From assembly GCA_963772065.1 (NCBI GenBank), contig CAVYVZ010000008.1, positions 248,001 to 312,000 on the forward strand: 64,000 bases of DNA, in the 5' to 3' direction. This document shows, one piece after another, positions 26,495-34,384 of this stretch (position 1 is its first letter; the number at the start of each line of letters is the position of its first letter). The notes under the pieces were generated by a model. That model ran no database searches. It was given only the letters and a program-made list of their open reading frames with translations, and was not told the origin of the DNA. The position numbers and the translations under genes were made by a program. The DNA comes from CAVYVZ01 sp963772065. GTDB lineage: Bacteria > Acidobacteriota > Vicinamibacteria > Vicinamibacterales > UBA2999.

Positions 26495-27118
26495 ATGAAA
26501 CGCATGGTCTCCACAGGGCTGGCCCTCTGGCTGGTGCTGAGCGCGTTCGCGCCGGCCGCGGCCCAGCAACCGGCGCCGTCGCAACCCACTCCTCAGGCGG
26601 CCCCTCCGCCGCCACCGCCACCGGCCGTGAAGGTCGGCGAGGCGATGCCCGATTTCACGCTGCCCTATCTGGAACCGCCCGCCGAAGCCGGCGGCCGGCC
26701 GCAGACGAAGCAGGTGAAGCTGAGCGACTACAAGGGAAAGCAGGCCGTCGTCCTGGCGTTCTTTCCCGCCGCCTTCTCACCAGGATGAACCACCGAGATG
26801 CAGCGGTATCGTGACAATGCCGCAGGATTCAACGCCGCCAACGCGGCGGTGTTCGGCGTGAGCGTGGACAGCACCTGGGCGAACAAGGCGTTCCGCGAGC
26901 AAGTCGGGGTCGAGTTTCCAATTCTCAGTGATTCGAAGAAGGACTACACGCGGCAGCTCGGGATTCTCGATGAGAACTCCGGGATGGCGCGCCGCACGAC
27001 ATTCGTCATCGACGCCAACGGCGTCCTTCAGCACATCGAGCAGGCATCAGCGGCGATGGACCCGGCCGGCGCGGTCGGCATGTGCTCGATGCTGAAGAAA
27101 AAGGCGTCCGGGCAATAG
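26495..27118 (+). CDS. Secreted peroxiredoxin with in-frame TGA, probable selenoprotein
   Basis: Read through the TGA at 26786-26788 this is a 207-residue AhpC/TSA-type peroxiredoxin. It has a signal peptide (MKRMVSTGLALWLVLSAFAP...), a Pro/Gln-rich spacer (about 25-48), then KVGEAMPDFTLPYL and LSDYKGKQAVVLAFFPAAFSPG, directly followed by the TGA at residue 98 and TTEMQRYRD. In the family this position is the peroxidatic Cys (FxPxxFTPGC). Reading the TGA as selenocysteine restores the catalytic residue in the same frame, with no shift, and a hairpin with bacterial SECIS properties lies downstream. The rest (VFGVSVDSTWANKAF, FPILSD, TTFVIDANGVL) is intact; Cys197 may be a resolving residue. 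Periplasmic peroxide reduction is likely. Confidence 0.88.
26801..26825 (+). promoter_or_regulatory. Putative bacterial SECIS element
   Basis: The mRNA can form a 7-bp stem, GCGGUAU (26803-26809) with AUGCCGC (26817-26823), including one U-G pair, closed by the 7-nt loop CGUGACA; a further C-G pair (26801 with 26825) flanks an A-A mismatch. The loop begins 21 nt after the UGA and has G at its second position. These match the published bacterial SECIS description (apical loop about 16-37 nt from UGA, small loop, G in the first two loop positions). Confidence 0.75.
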
Positions 27119-27133
27119 CGCACGGATGGACGG

Positions 27134-27187
27134 CAACCACGAAAGACACGAAATCAGCGTTTCGTGATTTCGTGTATTTCGTGGTTG
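27134..27187. repeat. 23-bp hairpin of CACGAAA words
   Basis: Arm 27134-27156 (CAACCACGAAAGACACGAAA...) pairs with 27165-27187 (...TTTCGTGTATTTCGTGGTTG) at 22 of 23 positions, with an 8-nt loop. It begins 16 nt after the peroxiredoxin stop and ends 59 nt before the LysR gene. Its words are the same as the inner arms at 66-124 and the outer arms at 36859-36990. Confidence 0.9.
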
Positions 27188-27245
27188 ATGCGATTAGGGC
27201 ATCACACTTTTCATTGCATGCGCGAGCGGCATATAATCCTGGCGC

Positions 27246-28151
27246 ATGGATCTCCGCCAGCTAGAAGTCATACGCGCGATCGCCGAGACCGGCTCCTTCA
27301 CCGCGGCGGGCGAGAAGCTGCACGTCTCGCAGTCCGCGATCAGCCGTCAGGTGCTGCTGCTCGAGGAGGAGCTCGGCGAGCCGGTCTTTCACCGCGTGGG
27401 ACGCCGGGTCCGCATCACCCCCGCGGGCGATTCGCTCCTGCAGCTCAGTCACCGCGTGTTCCAGGATCTGCAGGACACGATCGCCGGCATCAGCGATCGG
27501 CAGGAATCGCTGAAGGGCACGCTCCGTATGGTCGGCGGCATGACGGTGTGCCTCTACGTGTTCCCCACTCTGCTCACCGAGATCCGCCGCGTGCACCCGC
27601 AGCTCGATTTGAAGATCAGCGCGGGGAGCACGGATCGCTGCATCGCACAGCTCCGCGCCGGAACGGCGGAGCTCGGGATGCTCACCCTCCCGATTGACGT
27701 GCCGGACCTCGTGTCCGTCCCCGTCCTGCAGGAGGAGCTGCTCCTCGTCGGGGACGCGAAGCATGCGCTGGCCCGCAAGCGCAAGATCGCGCCGTCCGAC
27801 CTGGCGCACCAGCCGTTCGTGCTGTTCGAGAGCGGCTCCAACACGCGGCGGGTCGTCGACGAGTTCTTCGTCAAGGAGCACATCGAGCCGCGCATCGTGA
27901 TGGAAACCGAGAACGTGGAGATCCTGAAGGCGATGGTGAGGACGGGCCTCGGCATCACCATCATCCCGTATCAGGCCGTGGCGGCCGACGTGCGCTCGCG
28001 CCGCCTCTTCTCGCGCCGGATCCTGGGACACTCGCTGATCCGCGAGACGGGATGGATTTATCCGAAAATGAGCCGCCTGCCCCGAACCGTCTCGGAGGTG
28101 CTCACCGCCTTCGAGCGGGTCAAGCCGAAACTGCGGCAGCCGGTTCTATGA
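27246..28151 (+). CDS. LysR-family transcriptional regulator
   Basis: A 301-residue LysR-type regulator. Winged helix-turn-helix at 1-60 with RAIAETGSFTAAGEKLHVSQSAISRQV (partly cited), followed by the linker helix and a two-lobed effector-binding domain (about 90-300) with FVLFESGSNTRRVVDEFF. The target is unknown. Neighbours are the selenoperoxiredoxin on the same strand upstream and a VWA protein gene on the other strand; LysR regulators often control nearby genes, and OxyR belongs to this family, but no conserved regulatory Cys pair of the OxyR type is visible here. Confidence 0.93.
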   Translation: MDLRQLEVIRAIAETGSFTAAGEKLHVSQSAISRQVLLLEEELGEPVFHRVGRRVRITPAGDSLLQLSHRVFQDLQDTIAGISDRQESLKGTLRMVGGMTVCLYVFPTLLTEIRRVHPQLDLKISAGSTDRCIAQLRAGTAELGMLTLPIDVPDLVSVPVLQEELLLVGDAKHALARKRKIAPSDLAHQPFVLFESGSNTRRVVDEFFVKEHIEPRIVMETENVEILKAMVRTGLGITIIPYQAVAADVRSRRLFSRRILGHSLIRETGWIYPKMSRLPRTVSEVLTAFERVKPKLRQPVL

Positions 28152-28238
28152 TCGAATGCGATGGTCGCAATCGGATCATTCTATTTCCAAATGGCTGACC
28201 GAATCCTTAGCATTACTGAGCAGGAGGCCCCGGCAAGC

Positions 28239-28418
28239 ATGCAAATCAGTTCCACTGACCGCGTCATCCACGTTCCGCTCAGCGAAGCCGATTGGAAGGC
28301 GTTCCTCGCGAGCCAGCCGCAGCCGGTGAACTGGTTGAGGGAGAAGATTCAGGAAGCCATTCAGTCTGCCCGCCGCCAGGCGAGCGCCGGCGAGCAGACC
28401 TTCAACTGGTACCGCTAG
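28239..28418 (+). CDS. Small protein, unknown function
   Basis: A 59-residue charged protein (VIHVPLSEADWKAFLASQ to EQTFNWYR) with one predicted amphipathic helix and no signal peptide. ATG 28239 has AGGAGG about 13 nt upstream; an in-frame start at 28161 would add 26 residues without a ribosome site. It begins 87 nt after the LysR gene. Not recognised. Its stop is directly followed by a hairpin of TTTTTGATC words. Confidence 0.5.
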   Translation: MQISSTDRVIHVPLSEADWKAFLASQPQPVNWLREKIQEAIQSARRQASAGEQTFNWYR

Positions 28419-28419
28419 T

Positions 28420-28487
28420 CATTTTTGATCTTTGATTCTTGATTTTTGATTTGAAATCAAACATCAACGATCAAAGATCACAAATCA
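28420..28487. repeat. Tandem-word hairpin of TTTGATC words between convergent genes
   Basis: The left arm (28420-28452) is built from ATCTTTGATT, CTTGATTTTTGATTT and similar words. It pairs with 28454-28487 (AAATCAAACATCAACGATC...), about 28 of 33 positions. The stop codon of the minus-strand VWA gene (28485-28487) is the last three bases of the right arm. The T-rich runs could act as a bidirectional terminator. Confidence 0.85.
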
Positions 28488-29792
28488 TTTCGACGACGTC
28501 GAGCCCGGCGCGGGGCGCAGCGAGTAGGACGTCCTCGACCACACCTGCGTATTCGGCCGCTTCGCCTTCACTTCAATTCTGCGCGTCCGCTTCAGCGGGT
28601 CGGGGTTCTTCGAGTAGTACCCCAGCACGTAGTAGTCGCTCGTCTCCGCATCGATGCGCTTCAGGGCTTTGTCGAAGTCGTTCTGATTGACCACGGCGAT
28701 GCCGCCGGTCAGATCCGCGAGCACCCGCAGGCTGTCCTGCGTCTTCCGCACGTGGTCGCCCCACTCCACCGGGTCGATCTGCTCGTCGATGTCCGCGCCC
28801 GCCACCAGGCCGCGCGGATCGATCGTGTACATCGTCGCGTTGGCGCGGTTCGCGGCGCGCGTCAGCTCCGCCACCTCGCGCGCGAGATCGGCGTCGGCGA
28901 ACTGCTGTCCCTGACGCAGGTGCTGCGCGAACGGGTCGCTCTGGTCTTCTTCGCCCGTGCCGAACGTCCGGCCGAACATGTCTTCGCCGCGGCGCGCCTT
29001 CTCGAATGGGTTGAAGTCGTAGCCGTTCGAGACGTAAATCACCGCCTTGCGCCGGTTGTGCACTTTCTCCATGTTGCGCATCAGGTCGTACGCGGTCGAG
29101 AACGCCACGTGCGCGCGGTAGCGGACCTCGCTTGGCCCTTCCTGCGTTTCCGCGCCCTGGAGGATGTCGGACGGACGAAGCCCGTTGCCCGAGATCTTCT
29201 GGATGGCGGCATCGAGAACGACGCGGTCGTAGGTGAGATCGATCGCCAGCGACGAGGGACCGGTCGACACGATGCCGAACATGTCGCCATCGTGAATGAG
29301 GTTCTTCGAGATCTTGGTGAACAGCTGGCGGATGCGCGGCGTGTTGCGGAAATCGAGGTGCAGGTCGTCGACGAAAATCAGGAAGATGCGCCCCGCGGCA
29401 TCGTTGGTGGGCCGCTGCGTCGGCAGAATGATCCCTTCCTGCGCCGGGGGAGGCGGCGGCGCCTGCATATTGAACGCGCGCCCGCCATGGATCAGCACCA
29501 GCGACGCGATGTCCTGCTTGACGCCGTCTTCGAACACGTCGAAGTCGCCTGCTTTGAGATCCGAGATGAACGTTCCCTTGTCGTCCCGGACGATGACGTC
29601 CGTCGTCACGAGATCCACGGCCACTCGAAACGTCGGCTGCTCGGGCGGCGCCGGTTTCTGGGGTTCGGGGGGCTTCTGTGCCGGCGCGGTCGCAGGCGGC
29701 TGAGCGCCTGCCTGGCTGCCCTGCGCGAGGAGACCTCCACCGAACAGGAGCGCGAACGCCCCGGCAGAAAAGAACTTAGCGGTGTTTCGCAT
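28485..29792 (-). CDS. Secreted VWFA-domain protein, acidobacterial type
   Basis: A 435-residue exported protein: signal peptide (FSAGAFALLFGGGLLAQ), Pro/Ala/Gln-rich linker (about 25-55), an N-terminal domain with FISDLKAGDFDVFEDGVKQD, then a VWA domain in which the MIDAS DxSxS is replaced by FVDDLHLDFRNTP, a variant typical of this acidobacterial family, and VIYVSNGYDFNPF. It ends in a beta region with ADLTGGIAVVNQND and YYVLGYYSKNPDPLKR. The start ATG is at 29792; the frame upstream of it is not coding. The partner is unknown. A second such protein lies at 6597. Confidence 0.9.
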   Translation of the reverse strand: MRNTAKFFSAGAFALLFGGGLLAQGSQAGAQPPATAPAQKPPEPQKPAPPEQPTFRVAVDLVTTDVIVRDDKGTFISDLKAGDFDVFEDGVKQDIASLVLIHGGRAFNMQAPPPPPAQEGIILPTQRPTNDAAGRIFLIFVDDLHLDFRNTPRIRQLFTKISKNLIHDGDMFGIVSTGPSSLAIDLTYDRVVLDAAIQKISGNGLRPSDILQGAETQEGPSEVRYRAHVAFSTAYDLMRNMEKVHNRRKAVIYVSNGYDFNPFEKARRGEDMFGRTFGTGEEDQSDPFAQHLRQGQQFADADLAREVAELTRAANRANATMYTIDPRGLVAGADIDEQIDPVEWGDHVRKTQDSLRVLADLTGGIAVVNQNDFDKALKRIDAETSDYYVLGYYSKNPDPLKRTRRIEVKAKRPNTQVWSRTSYSLRPAPGSTSSK

Positions 29793-29885
29793 GACCCCCA
29801 AGTATACCAACCTGCAGACGCCGGTCGCTGCGTTTAGACGTGCGTGGCCCCTGTAGAGCCTTCCACGATTTATAGTAGGAACCCC

Positions 29886-30344
29886 ATGAAAATCGCGCTG
29901 GCAGCCGATCACGCTGGCTTCGAGATGAAGCGGGACCTCTCGGGAAAGCTCGCCAAGGACGGCCACGAGGTGCTCGACCTCGGGACCCACTCGAGCGCGG
30001 CGGTCGACTACCCCGACTACGCCGAAGCGGTCGCCGAGATGCTCCGTGAGGGACAGGCGGAGCGCGGCATCATCGTCTGCGGCAGCGGTGCCGGCGTCTC
30101 GATCGCGGCCAGCAAGTTCCCCGGGATCCGCGCCGCCGTCGCGCACGACGTCTACACCGCGCACCAGGCCGTCGAGCACGACGATATGAACGTGTTGTGC
30201 CTCGGCTCGCGCGTCATCGGCCAGGCGCTCGCGCGCGAAATCGTCGACGCCTTCCTGAACGCGCGCTTCAGCGGAGACGAGCGCCATCTGCGCCGGCTCG
30301 CGAAAATTCACGATTTCGAAACCCGATTCTCGGGCAACATCTGA
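29886..30344 (+). CDS. rpiB: Ribose 5-phosphate isomerase B
   Basis: Interconverts ribose 5-phosphate and ribulose 5-phosphate in the pentose phosphate pathway. The 152-residue RpiB/LacAB fold has ALAADHAGFEMK at the start, the catalytic-loop IIVCGSGAGVSIAASK with Cys65, the DYPDYA motif, and HDDMNVLCLGSRVIG. ATG 29886 gives the usual N-terminus. It is followed 23 nt later by zwf, so the two pentose phosphate genes are probably co-transcribed. Confidence 0.96.
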   Translation: MKIALAADHAGFEMKRDLSGKLAKDGHEVLDLGTHSSAAVDYPDYAEAVAEMLREGQAERGIIVCGSGAGVSIAASKFPGIRAAVAHDVYTAHQAVEHDDMNVLCLGSRVIGQALAREIVDAFLNARFSGDERHLRRLAKIHDFETRFSGNI

Positions 30345-30367
30345 GGCGGCGCGCTCGTCCTGGAACC

Positions 30368-31825
30368 ATGTCAAGCGCTGAGCCTTGCATCCTCGTAATC
30401 TTCGGCGCGTCTGGCGACCTGACGCGCCGCAAGCTCCTCCCTGCGCTCTACAACCTCGCCGAAGCCGGTCTTCTGCCGGAGCCCTTCGCAGTGCTCGGCG
30501 TCGCGAGGCCGGCCATCTCGGAGGAGGACTATCGCGCACAGATGCAGCAGCGCGTCCGCGATGCCGAGGGCGAGCCGCTCGATTCCACGCTCTGGGCAAA
30601 GATCGTCGAGCGGCTTCACTACATCAACGGCGAATTCGACGATACCGACCTCTATGCGCGGCTGGGCGAGAAGCTGGCGGAGCTCGACGCGAAGTACGGG
30701 ACCCCAGGCAACTACCTCTTCTACCTCGCCGTGCCCCCGGCGCTCTTCGGCACCGTGGTGCTGCACCTCGGCAGCGTGAGTTTGACCGACGAGCGCGGCG
30801 GCCGCTGGCGGCGCGTCATCGTGGAGAAGCCGTTCGGGCACGACCTCCAATCGGCGCGCGCCCTCAATGCGGAGCTCTCGACGAGCCTCGACGAGACGCA
30901 GATCTACCGGATCGATCACTATCTCGGAAAAGAGACCGTCCAGAACCTCCTCGCATTCCGGTTCGCGAATGGCATCTTCGAGCCGATCTGGAACCGCCGG
31001 TACGTCGACCACGTGCAGATGACCGTGGCCGAGGAGGTTGGCATCGAGGGACGCGGCGCATACTACGACAAGGCCGGCGCGCTGCGGGACATGGTGCAGA
31101 ACCACATGTTCCAACTGCTCACGCTCGTCGCGATGGAGCCGCCGATCTCGTTCCGCGCCGACGATGTCCGTGACGAGAAGGTGAAGGTGCTGCACGCAGT
31201 ACCTCCTTTCACTGCGGACGACGTCCGCCGATCGGTCGTCAGGGGCCAGTACATCGGATACCGGCAGGAGAAGAACGTCGGGCCGGAGTCGACGACGGAG
31301 ACGTTCGTGGCGATGCGCCTCTGCATCGACAACTGGCGATGGGCGAACGTGCCGTTCTATCTTCGAACCGGCAAGAAAATGCAGAAGCGGCTGACCGAGA
31401 TCGCCATTCAGTTCAAGCAACCGCCCTTCATGCTCTTCCGCGGGACGGCCATCGATCGCCTCAATCCAAACGTCTTAATCATCCGCATCCAGCCAGACGA
31501 AGGGATCTCGCTGGCGTTCGACGCGAAGGTGCCGGGTCCGCTCGACAAGCTCGGAACCGTGACGATGGATTTCTGGTACGCGAAGTACTTCGGGACGGAG
31601 CCGAGCACGGGGTACGAGACGCTGCTGTACGACGCGATGATCGGCGATCAGACGCTCTTCCACCGGATGGACATGGTGGAGGCGGGCTGGCAGGTGGTGG
31701 CGCCCATCCTCTCGACGTGGCGGCGCGACGGCCCGCGGGGGCTCTTCTTCCACGAACCGGGCACGCCCGGTCCCGCGGAGGCGCAGGAGCTCATTGAGCG
31801 GGATGGCCGGCAGTGGCGTTGCTGA
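30368..31825 (+). CDS. zwf: Glucose-6-phosphate 1-dehydrogenase
   Basis: Oxidises glucose 6-phosphate to 6-phosphogluconolactone with NAD(P)+, the entry to the oxidative pentose phosphate pathway. The 485-residue chain has the coenzyme-binding VIFGASGDLTRRKLLPALYNL at the start (FGASGDL) and the active-site signature RIDHYLGKETVQN, with the VEKPFGHDL motif before it. C-terminal half is full length (EPGTPGPAEAQELI). ATG 30368 follows rpiB; its end lies 13 nt from the convergent TVP38 gene. Confidence 0.97.
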   Translation: MSSAEPCILVIFGASGDLTRRKLLPALYNLAEAGLLPEPFAVLGVARPAISEEDYRAQMQQRVRDAEGEPLDSTLWAKIVERLHYINGEFDDTDLYARLGEKLAELDAKYGTPGNYLFYLAVPPALFGTVVLHLGSVSLTDERGGRWRRVIVEKPFGHDLQSARALNAELSTSLDETQIYRIDHYLGKETVQNLLAFRFANGIFEPIWNRRYVDHVQMTVAEEVGIEGRGAYYDKAGALRDMVQNHMFQLLTLVAMEPPISFRADDVRDEKVKVLHAVPPFTADDVRRSVVRGQYIGYRQEKNVGPESTTETFVAMRLCIDNWRWANVPFYLRTGKKMQKRLTEIAIQFKQPPFMLFRGTAIDRLNPNVLIIRIQPDEGISLAFDAKVPGPLDKLGTVTMDFWYAKYFGTEPSTGYETLLYDAMIGDQTLFHRMDMVEAGWQVVAPILSTWRRDGPRGLFFHEPGTPGPAEAQELIERDGRQWRC

Positions 31826-31837
31826 GCGGGAGGCGGA

Positions 31838-32462
31838 TCATCCCCGGCGCCGCTGCGCGAGACGGCTCTTCGCGGCGCGGGTAATCAGCACCGTCGCGCC
31901 GATCGTCGCGGCAAGCCCCACCGCGACCAGCGCGTAGGTACTCGGGGCCGCGCGGAGGCGCCGTGCCGGCGGCGAGCGCCGCCACGTCGCCGATCACCTT
32001 GCCGTAGTACGTGTAGAGCAGCGTGCCCGGCAGCATCCCGATGGAGCCGGCCAGGAAGTCGCGGTATCGGAGGCGGCTCGCGCCGAGCGCGTAGTTCAAG
32101 ACGTTGTAGGGCACGACGGGAGAGAGGCGCAGCAAGAGCACGACCTTCAGCCCTTCTTCCCCCACGGCCTCATTCACCGCGGCCGCTCGCGCATCGCGTT
32201 CGAGCCAGCGGCCGACGCGATCGCGCAACAGCGTGCGCGCGATCCCGAAGGCTGCCGACGACCCGAGCACGGCGCTGACGAACACGAGCGGCACGCCGCG
32301 TGTGATCCCGAACACGGCGCCGGCGAGGAGCGTCAACAGCGCGCCGGGAATGAACGCGACCGATGCCACGACGTACGCGGCGATGAAGAGCAGCGGCGCG
32401 GCCCAGCCCCCGAGCGCGCCGAGTGCTTCGAGGCGTTCCGCAAACGCCTCAAGCAGGTTCAT
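31838..32462 (-). CDS. TVP38/TMEM64 (DedA-like, SNARE-associated) membrane protein (frameshifted)
   Basis: An integral membrane protein with the VTT domain. Visible are AFIPGALLTLLAGAVFG (re-entrant loop) and the conserved RLSPVVPYNVLNYALGAS and GSIGMLPGTLLYTYYGK motifs. The frame breaks by +1 near 31935 (CGGCCCCGAGT); the shifted frame gives a final helix (ALVAVGLAATIGATVLITRA) and a basic end, with the stop at 31838-31840. Without the shift the frame runs on into a charged non-family tail. The ATG 32462 overlaps the preceding gene's stop region. Function of the family is lipid or solute movement at the membrane; details unknown. Confidence 0.85.
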
Positions 32463-33093
32463 TCGAGGGCGGCGGCTCCGATTCCGGCTTCGCGCGCCGC
32501 GGGCGCCGGCGGCGCTTCGAGAACACGCGGGAGAGGCGGTGCAGCGCCTCGGCAGCAGTCCGAAGTCCGGCTGCGATTCTGGTCCTCGGTCTCCCACGCC
32601 GCCGCGTTCAACCTTTCCACGAGCGCGAAGAGCGCGTCCCGGCGAATCGGGTCCTGGGTGCGATGCGGTATGCGATCGCGCAGCTCGGGATACCAGCGCG
32701 CGAGAAATGCGAGCTGCAGCTCGCGCGTGTCCCCTTCGACCGTCATCGGCACCGCGGGCCGCGCGGGCGCCATCGAAGGCGCCGGCGCCTCGGGCGGGGG
32801 GCGGGGGCCGCCGCGGGTTTCTTTCTCGGCCGCTGTCGGCGGGGATCCGCGGCGTTGTCGATGATCTGCCGGTTGTCGAGGAGAGCTCGCCAGTCGAATT
32901 CGATCTCCGGATGCTGCGCCTCGATCTCACGCACGATCGCCGGCTCGAGTACATCGCGGCCCACGCGTACGCCTGGCGGCGTCCGAAACATGTAGAGGAT
33001 CTTCGACCGCTGGCGGTTGCCGTCGCGGAACCAGTGAACGAGGTACGTGGTTTCGTAGCCGCGCTTGTCGCGGAGCACGCGCAGGAACGGCAC
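32449..33093 (-). pseudogene. Unknown protein, two frame breaks
   Basis: The N-terminal frame (from ATG 33093) reads PFLRVLRDKRGYETTYLVHW and IYLMF-like ILYMFRTPPGVRVGRD and ends in a Pro/Ala/Arg linker. Coding character then moves to another frame near 32790 (PMTVEGDTRELQLAFLARWY, IRRDALFALVERLNAA), and again near 32555, where a basic C-terminus (ALHRLSRVFSKRRRRPRRAK) ends at TGA 32449-32451, inside the next gene's start. With both breaks repaired it is about 210 residues. Family not recognised. The two shifts are probably sequencing errors, as in other genes of the window, but true decay cannot be ruled out. Confidence 0.6.
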
Positions 33094-33100
33094 GGATCGT

Positions 33101-33773
33101 CTACTTCCGCTTCTGCGTCCTCACCGAACGTGATGCGGCCTTCTTTTTGGCGGTCGCCCGCGCCTCGGGCTGGCGCGGCCTTGGCGGCAGCCGCCCTGCC
33201 GCGCGTTGCCGGTTTCGCGACGGGCGCCTTTCGCCGCGCGGGAGCGGCGGCGGGCGTCGCGCGCCGGGCGGGCCGCGCGGCCTCGCGAACCGCCGCGGCC
33301 GGTTTCGCCGGTTCGGGCGCAGGCGCTCGCGCTGCCTTCTCGACGGACGCAGCGGAACGCTGCACGAGCGTAAATCGCATCTGGTCGCCGACGGCATGAA
33401 ACGTCCAGAGCTCGGCGACCGGAATCTGCATGTCCGCGCACAACCGCCGCGCGACGTCGATCATGTTCGCGGGAACGTAGAGATGAAACGGCGCTCGCAG
33501 CCGGCCGAACGAGACCCACTGCGACATCGCCTCGAGGTGGTTGACGGACTCCCCCGTTTCAACCTCGACGACCCCCATGAGTTTTCGGGATCGCTCGTTC
33601 GAGAGCAACACGAGATCCGGGTAAACAGCCGAGGTCCCTGTCCCGATTGGCGCCGACTGCTCCGCCCCGGGGTTCATGCCGACTTCAAATTTTCTCTTGT
33701 ATTTCGCCTGCAACAGGCGAATGACCCGATCATGCTCGAGCTGCTCGCGGACCGGCCGCACGAGGATTGGCAT
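33101..33773 (-). CDS. Unknown protein with possible nuclease-like core and basic tail (frameshifted)
   Basis: The first 140 residues form a compact domain with YPDLVLL (52-56) and GVVEVETGES (67-76); the PD...ExE spacing faintly resembles PD-(D/E)XK nuclease folds, but the final Lys is not there, so this is weak. An Ala/Pro/Lys/Arg linker (about 145-205) follows. The frame shifts +1 near 33170, after which the end reads ATAKKKAASRSVRTQKRK, a histone-like basic tail, with the stop 7 nt before the next gene. Basic tails of this kind favour nucleic acid binding (inference). Confidence 0.6.
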
Positions 33774-33923
33774 AAACCGGGTGAATATAGCACAGGGAGA
33801 TCAGAAGGCCCGGCCACAATCAGTGCAGGATCTTCAGAATCCGCGACAAAACCACGGTTAGGGCTATTGCCCACGACGTCCCCTCGGTCTTGACCGCCGT
33901 CTCGGCGGCCACCACAATGGGCC

Positions 33924-34328
33924 GTGCCTGCCAGCGCGACAAAAACCTCACGCATTCTGATCGTGGATGACGATGTCAGCGTGACCGACACGTTTTCGCG
34001 AATGCTGCGTCTCGAGGGCTATGAAGTGTGGGCAGCATTATCCGCCGACGAAGGGCTCACCCTGGCGCAGACGCATCAGCCCCACGCCGTGATCCTGGAC
34101 CTGCGCATGCCGCTGACCAGTGGCCTTCAGTTTCTTCGAGCGGTTCGCGCGATCCCCGGCCTCACGAGCACGCCCGTGGCGATTGTGACGGGCGACTACT
34201 ACCTCGACGAGGCACAGGCGGCGGAAATCAAGGCGCTCAACGCGGAGCTGCGCTACAAGCCGCTCTGGCTCGAAGAACTGGTGACCCTCGCGCGCGAACT
34301 CTTGAACGCGCCCGTTCGGGATTTGTGA
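33924..34328 (+). CDS. Single-domain response regulator (CheY-like receiver)
   Basis: A 134-residue receiver domain with the acidic pair RILIVDDDVSVTD, the phospho-acceptor Asp in AVILDLRMPLTSG, the Thr in VAIVTGDYY, and the Lys in LRYKPLWLEEL. There is no output domain and no histidine kinase next to it. The GTG start at 33924 gives the normal N-terminus, with no clear ribosome site. It lies divergent from an unknown gene and 54 nt before hemE; the hairpin between them uses the TGA stop. Confidence 0.9.
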   Translation: MPASATKTSRILIVDDDVSVTDTFSRMLRLEGYEVWAALSADEGLTLAQTHQPHAVILDLRMPLTSGLQFLRAVRAIPGLTSTPVAIVTGDYYLDEAQAAEIKALNAELRYKPLWLEELVTLARELLNAPVRDL

Positions 34329-34384
34329 TTTGCGATCTGTGATCCTTGCTTTGAATCACACATCACAGATCGCAAATCGCAAAT
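34321..34384. repeat. 23-bp word hairpin filling the gap before hemE
   Basis: Arm 34321-34343 (ATTTGTGATTTGCGATCTGT...) pairs with 34362-34384 at 22 of 23 positions, with an 18-nt loop. The left arm contains the TGA stop of the receiver gene, and the right arm ends on the first two bases of the hemE ATG at 34383. The whole intergenic region is therefore one hairpin, and the hemE translation start would be inside a stem when folded. No classical ribosome site is visible before hemE. Confidence 0.92.

Noticed and set aside
26786..26788. Nonsense mutation in peroxiredoxin
   Set aside because: The stop is at the one codon where Cys-to-Sec exchange is expected, the frame is open on both sides, and a fitting SECIS hairpin follows. 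A sequencing substitution remains possible.
27246..28151. LysR regulator as OxyR controlling the peroxiredoxin
   Set aside because: No redox Cys pair in the expected region, and it is downstream on the same strand, not divergent.
28485..30599. A 704-codon extension of the VWA protein
   Set aside because: The part upstream of 29792 is antisense to rpiB and lacks family features, while ATG 29792 is followed by a clear signal peptide.
31791..33773. A single 660-codon minus-strand reading frame
   Set aside because: It joins parts of three different genes through off-frame, Arg/Ser-rich sequence; family motifs move between frames.
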